Source: JBLYYQ01 sp048550035 (lineage in GTDB: Bacteria; Nitrospinota_A; UBA7883; JBLYYQ01). From it: a DNA stretch of 9,013 bases. Position 1 is the stretch's first letter, and each line of letters starts with the position of its first letter. Of the stretch, positions 6,464-9,013 are shown piece by piece. The notes beneath the pieces were generated by a model. It was not told the origin of the DNA, searched no databases, and saw only the letters and a program-made list of their open reading frames with translations. Where the stretch lies: positions 1 to 9,013 of the forward strand of contig JBLYYQ010000143.1 in NCBI GenBank assembly GCA_048550035.1. Reading direction: 5' to 3'. A program made the position numbers and the translations under genes.

Positions 6464-7912
6464 ATGGCGTTGATGTTATACAACAGCTTAACAGAGCAAA
6501 AAGAAGAATTCAAATCAAATGAACCTGGGAAGGTTAAGATCTATGTTTGCGGTATGACGGTTTACGATTTATGCCATATAGGTCATGCGAGAGCAAATAT
6601 CGTTTTTGATATAATATATCGTTACCTGCAGTTTAGTGGATATGAAGTAACATATGTCCGCAATATAACAGATATTGATGATAAGATTATTGCAAAAGCA
6701 AAGTTAGAAAACTCGTTATGGAGTGATATTGCTCAAAAATATAGCTCGGCACTCATTACTGATCTGGATGCATTAGAAATAGCAAAACCTACATTTGAAC
6801 CAAAAGCGACAGATCATATTGACGATATAATAGATATGATTAAAGAACTAATTACTGGAGGCTATGCTTATGAGCAGAGTGGATCGGTATATTTTTCGGT
6901 ATCTAGTTTTGATGAGTATGGGGAGCTATCAGGTAAAAATATCGATGAGCTATTAGCTGGCGCTCGTGTTCAGATTGATGAAAGCAAACAGCACCCAGCA
7001 GATTTCGCACTCTGGAAACTTTCCAAATTAGACGAACCATATTGGGATTCTCCATGGGGTAAAGGTCGACCTGGTTGGCATATAGAATGTTCTGCGATGG
7101 GTCGTAGATTACTTGGTAGAAATTTTGATATTCATGGTGGAGGTAAAGATTTAATTTTCCCACATCATGAAAATGAGATTGCACAATCGAAATGTTCATC
7201 AGGTCTGAATCCTGCCAATTATTGGATCCATAACGGTTTTGTGACTTTGAATAAAAATAAGATGTCTAAATCATCGGGTAATTTTTTCACTATCCGAGAG
7301 ATTTTGAAAATTTACGAGCCAGAAGCGGTCCGCCTCTTTTTATTAAGTAGCCACTACCGGAGTCAGTTAGATTTTGCAAATACTTATCTAAATACGGTTT
7401 ACAAAAATTTAGTCAAATTTTATCAGCTATTTGCAAATTCAAAAGCTATCGGCTCAATCGAAAATATCTCAACCAGAAACGACCAGATGCTCGCTGACTT
7501 TACAAATTCTATGGATGATGATTTTAATACGGCTAAAGCTATTGCAAACTTTAACATTGAGCTTAAACGCTTGACCACTACCTGTATAAAACTGGGCAAC
7601 TCTAAACTCAAATCGGACAAGAGAGAGATCGATAAGTTTTTAATTGACCTTAAGACATTAAAAGTATTAGGCTCTGTTCTAGGGTTATTTCAACAAGATC
7701 CGGAACAATTTTTCTTAAAAGTAAAGAAAAGAAAGCTCGCAGAGTTAAATCTAACCGAAGATGAATTAGCTGCTTTGATGGAGCAGAGATTTCAAGCTCG
7801 TAAAGAAAAAAATTTCGCAAAAGCAGATAGTATTCGGGCTGACCTAGCTGCAAAGGGGATTACACTGCAAGATAGTGATAATACAGTAACATGGGATGTC
7901 TCATTTGAGTAA
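6464..7912 (+). CDS. cysS: Cysteinyl-tRNA synthetase (CysS)
   Basis: This cytosolic class I synthetase charges tRNA-Cys. It has 482 residues, slightly longer than E. coli (461). YVCGMTVYDLCHIGHAR (27-43) includes zinc ligand Cys29 and HIGH at 38-41. VTYVRNITDIDDKI (62-75) follows. GRPGWHIECSAMG (201-213) and IFPHHENEIAQS (231-242) supply the other zinc ligands Cys209, His234 and Glu238. NKMSKSSGNF (265-274) is the KMSKS loop. The C-terminal helical segment with KNFAKADSIRADLAAKGI (about 446-463) is the usual DALR-type end of this family. The ATG start is preceded by AAGGGAAG (6449-6456), the best ribosome-binding site in the operon and consistent with independent initiation after the 43-base gap. 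The stop codon abuts the rlmB start. Confidence 0.96.
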   Translation: MALMLYNSLTEQKEEFKSNEPGKVKIYVCGMTVYDLCHIGHARANIVFDIIYRYLQFSGYEVTYVRNITDIDDKIIAKAKLENSLWSDIAQKYSSALITDLDALEIAKPTFEPKATDHIDDIIDMIKELITGGYAYEQSGSVYFSVSSFDEYGELSGKNIDELLAGARVQIDESKQHPADFALWKLSKLDEPYWDSPWGKGRPGWHIECSAMGRRLLGRNFDIHGGGKDLIFPHHENEIAQSKCSSGLNPANYWIHNGFVTLNKNKMSKSSGNFFTIREILKIYEPEAVRLFLLSSHYRSQLDFANTYLNTVYKNLVKFYQLFANSKAIGSIENISTRNDQMLADFTNSMDDDFNTAKAIANFNIELKRLTTTCIKLGNSKLKSDKREIDKFLIDLKTLKVLGSVLGLFQQDPEQFFLKVKKRKLAELNLTEDELAALMEQRFQARKEKNFAKADSIRADLAAKGITLQDSDNTVTWDVSFE

Positions 7913-8707
7913 ATGGAACAAAAAAAATATCGATCGAAACATCGAGTAGAGCAGCAGGTCAATATAACTAATAGTGAATATCTCTACGGCATCAACCCGA
8001 TCCTAGAAGCATTGAAAGCAAAAAAGCGAAAATTCTATACTATTTACATTCCGACCGGTAAGAAATCTAAGCAACTTAGTATGATATTTGATCTTGCTAG
8101 TAGTCGCAAGATACAGATCAAGAGCGTCACACCATCTACGCTCAAGAATCTAGTAAAACTTGAGAAATTTCAAAATGTTGTAGCTCATGTATCAAAATTC
8201 AAATATGGCAACTTTGAGAAGCTAGTAGGCAAGCTTGCAATAGCTACGCAGCCAGTTTTTATTCTTATTATAGATGGAGTCACGGATCCTCGCAATTTAG
8301 GAGGCATCATCCGATCAGCAGAAGCATTTGGAGCAGTTGGAATACTCTTTTCGAGCCGGAATAGAGCATCTTATACACCAGTCGCCGCAAAAACCTCTGC
8401 AGGTGGTGGTGAACATCTTCCCCTATTTGAAGTTCAATCATTAAAACAGGCAATCGAATTGCTAAAAAGTAAGGCGAATATGAAGATCATCGGGTTTGAA
8501 AATTGCTACGAACCATTAAACACTCTTCCAAGTGGGAATATAGGTCTAATTTTTGGTGATGAAGGTAGTGGTATATCAAAACCTGTTCTAGAGAAAGCAG
8601 ATGCTATCTATGCAATTCCGACTGTCGGCAAGGTAAATTCAATTAATGTATCTACTGCTGTTGCAATCGGCTCATACTTAGCTCATATACGTTTATCCAA
8701 AATTTAG
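7913..8707 (+). CDS. rlmB: SpoU-family 23S rRNA (guanosine-2'-O-)-methyltransferase, RlmB type
   Basis: This SAM-dependent, knotted (SPOUT) methyltransferase is predicted to make Gm2251 in the peptidyltransferase P-loop of 23S rRNA. It has 264 residues against about 243 for E. coli RlmB; the first 20 or so are basic and extra. The N-terminal substrate-binding domain begins with YLYGINPILEAL (23-34). SpoU motif 1 is DGVTDPRNLGGIIRSAEAFG (121-140) with Asn128 and Arg134; motif 2 is GLIFGDEGSGIS (211-222) with Glu217; motif 3 is IPTVGKVNSINVSTAVAIG (235-253). The linker motif that usually reads HQG is FQN here (86-88). TAAATG joins the cysS stop directly to this ATG with zero spacing; the next in-frame ATG is at codon 57, too late. 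The operon position after cysS is shared with B. subtilis rlmB, supporting RlmB over other SpoU paralogues, but the exact target base is inferred. Confidence 0.87.
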   Translation: MEQKKYRSKHRVEQQVNITNSEYLYGINPILEALKAKKRKFYTIYIPTGKKSKQLSMIFDLASSRKIQIKSVTPSTLKNLVKLEKFQNVVAHVSKFKYGNFEKLVGKLAIATQPVFILIIDGVTDPRNLGGIIRSAEAFGAVGILFSSRNRASYTPVAAKTSAGGGEHLPLFEVQSLKQAIELLKSKANMKIIGFENCYEPLNTLPSGNIGLIFGDEGSGISKPVLEKADAIYAIPTVGKVNSINVSTAVAIGSYLAHIRLSKI

Positions 8708-8749
8708 GCTATATTAAAAAATTATGCTACTTTTCTTTACTATTGATAC

Positions 8750-8780
8750 CTTAGAATAAAAAATATTTAAGTTTGACTTT
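8750..8780 (+). terminator. Weak candidate terminator after rlmB
   Basis: CTTAGAATA (8750-8758) can pair with TATTTAAG (8764-8771) with one bulged G across an AAAAA loop, followed by a T-rich run to 8780 and beyond. The stem is entirely A/T apart from one end pair, so stability is low. It is the only terminator-like element I see in the rlmB-nadA gap. Confidence 0.25.
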
Positions 8781-8787
8781 TTATATC

Positions 8788-8793
8788 TATAAT
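8788..8793 (+). promoter_or_regulatory. Candidate -10 box for nadA
   Basis: A perfect TATAAT lies 54 bases upstream of the nadA ATG. No convincing -35 sits at 16-18 bases: the nearby TTGACT (8773-8778) is only 9 bases away. The predicted start near 8800 falls at the inverted repeat just downstream. Confidence 0.35.
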
Positions 8794-8798
8794 ATCCC

Positions 8799-8815
8799 TC
8801 TGAAGATATTTCAGA
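8799..8815. promoter_or_regulatory. Inverted repeat upstream of nadA, possible operator
   Basis: TCTGAA (8799-8804) and TTCAGA (8810-8815) form a perfect 6-bp inverted repeat around GATAT. It overlaps the predicted transcription start and ends 31 bases before the nadA ATG, a position where a repressor would block initiation. No known NAD-regulator motif is claimed. Confidence 0.35.
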
Positions 8816-8846
8816 TTTTATATAAATAAATAATCATAAGGTTGAA

Positions 8847-9013
8847 ATGGAAAATATTAGAACAATAGAAGAGTTGCAAATTGATATCAAAGCAATGCTC
8901 AAAGAGAAAAATGGAATACTGCTTGCACATAATTATCAGCGTGACGAAGTGCAAGAGATTGCAAATTTCACTGGCGATTCATTAGAATTGTCGATCAAGG
9001 CAAGCGAAACAGA
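8847..9013 (+). CDS. nadA: Quinolinate synthase NadA, 5' part only (runs off right edge)
   Basis: NadA condenses iminoaspartate with dihydroxyacetone phosphate to quinolinate, a step of de novo NAD synthesis, using a [4Fe-4S] cluster. Only 55 complete codons are in the window. LLAHNYQRDEVQEIA (25-39) and FTGDSLELS (41-49) are the N-terminal family signature; His28, Tyr30 and Ser45 keep the spacing of the active-site residues His19, Tyr21 and Ser36 of Thermotoga NadA. The cluster cysteines lie beyond the edge. The ATG at 8847 has AAGG (8838-8841) five bases upstream. The 139-base gap, the TATAAT box and the inverted repeat suggest its own transcription unit. Confidence 0.92.
   Translation, partial: MENIRTIEELQIDIKAMLKEKNGILLAHNYQRDEVQEIANFTGDSLELSIKASET

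Noticed and set aside
6903..7199. 98-codon minus-strand open frame
   Set aside because: It is the shadow of the zinc-binding region of cysS; its His-rich look comes from the complement of conserved cysS codons.
8708..8735. Hairpin TAGGCTATA / TATGCTA followed by T-rich sequence just after rlmB
   Set aside because: Pairing needs two bulges and is almost all A/T, weaker than the candidate at 8750-8780.
8773..8793. TTGACT plus TATAAT as a standard promoter for nadA
   Set aside because: The spacer is only 9 bases, incompatible with a sigma70 promoter, so only the TATAAT was kept as a candidate.

Overview
This is an ordinary chromosomal housekeeping region of an AT-rich, probably Gram-negative (diderm) bacterium with tightly packed genes. 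It encodes no transposase, phage gene, CRISPR array, tRNA or rRNA. I cannot fix the phylum from sequence alone. The ParC and FolM/PTR1-type proteins recall proteobacteria. The ispF-gltX-cysS-rlmB order matches the backbone of the Bacillus subtilis ispD-ispF-gltX-cysE-cysS-mrnC-rlmB cluster and is also reminiscent of deltaproteobacterial-type genomes. No undescribed multi-gene system is visible; the points worth a second look are modest and are listed as findings.

Layout: bases 1-1628 (minus strand) hold the first 542 codons of a type IIA topoisomerase A subunit, best called ParC; its 3' end lies off the left edge. A 149-bp divergent intergenic region (1629-1777) carries a good minus-strand promoter whose -35 box sits in a small palindrome that can also be read on the plus strand. 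From 1778 to 8707 six plus-strand genes follow with almost no spacing: a pteridine/dihydrofolate-reductase-like SDR (FolM type, TTG start), a class A penicillin-binding protein, ispF, gltX, cysS and rlmB. The first four junctions are overlaps or within a few bases, gltX-cysS has a 43-bp gap, and cysS-rlmB abut exactly. A 139-bp gap (8708-8846) with a weak terminator candidate, a TATAAT box and an inverted repeat precedes nadA, which runs off the right edge.

Together the plus-strand genes cover reduced-pterin supply, peptidoglycan polymerisation, one step of the MEP isoprenoid pathway (whose product also feeds the undecaprenyl carrier used for peptidoglycan), charging of tRNA-Glu and tRNA-Cys, and 23S rRNA 2'-O-methylation. 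This is a growth-linked operon of basic functions rather than a single pathway. nadA (NAD biosynthesis) appears to be a separate transcription unit.
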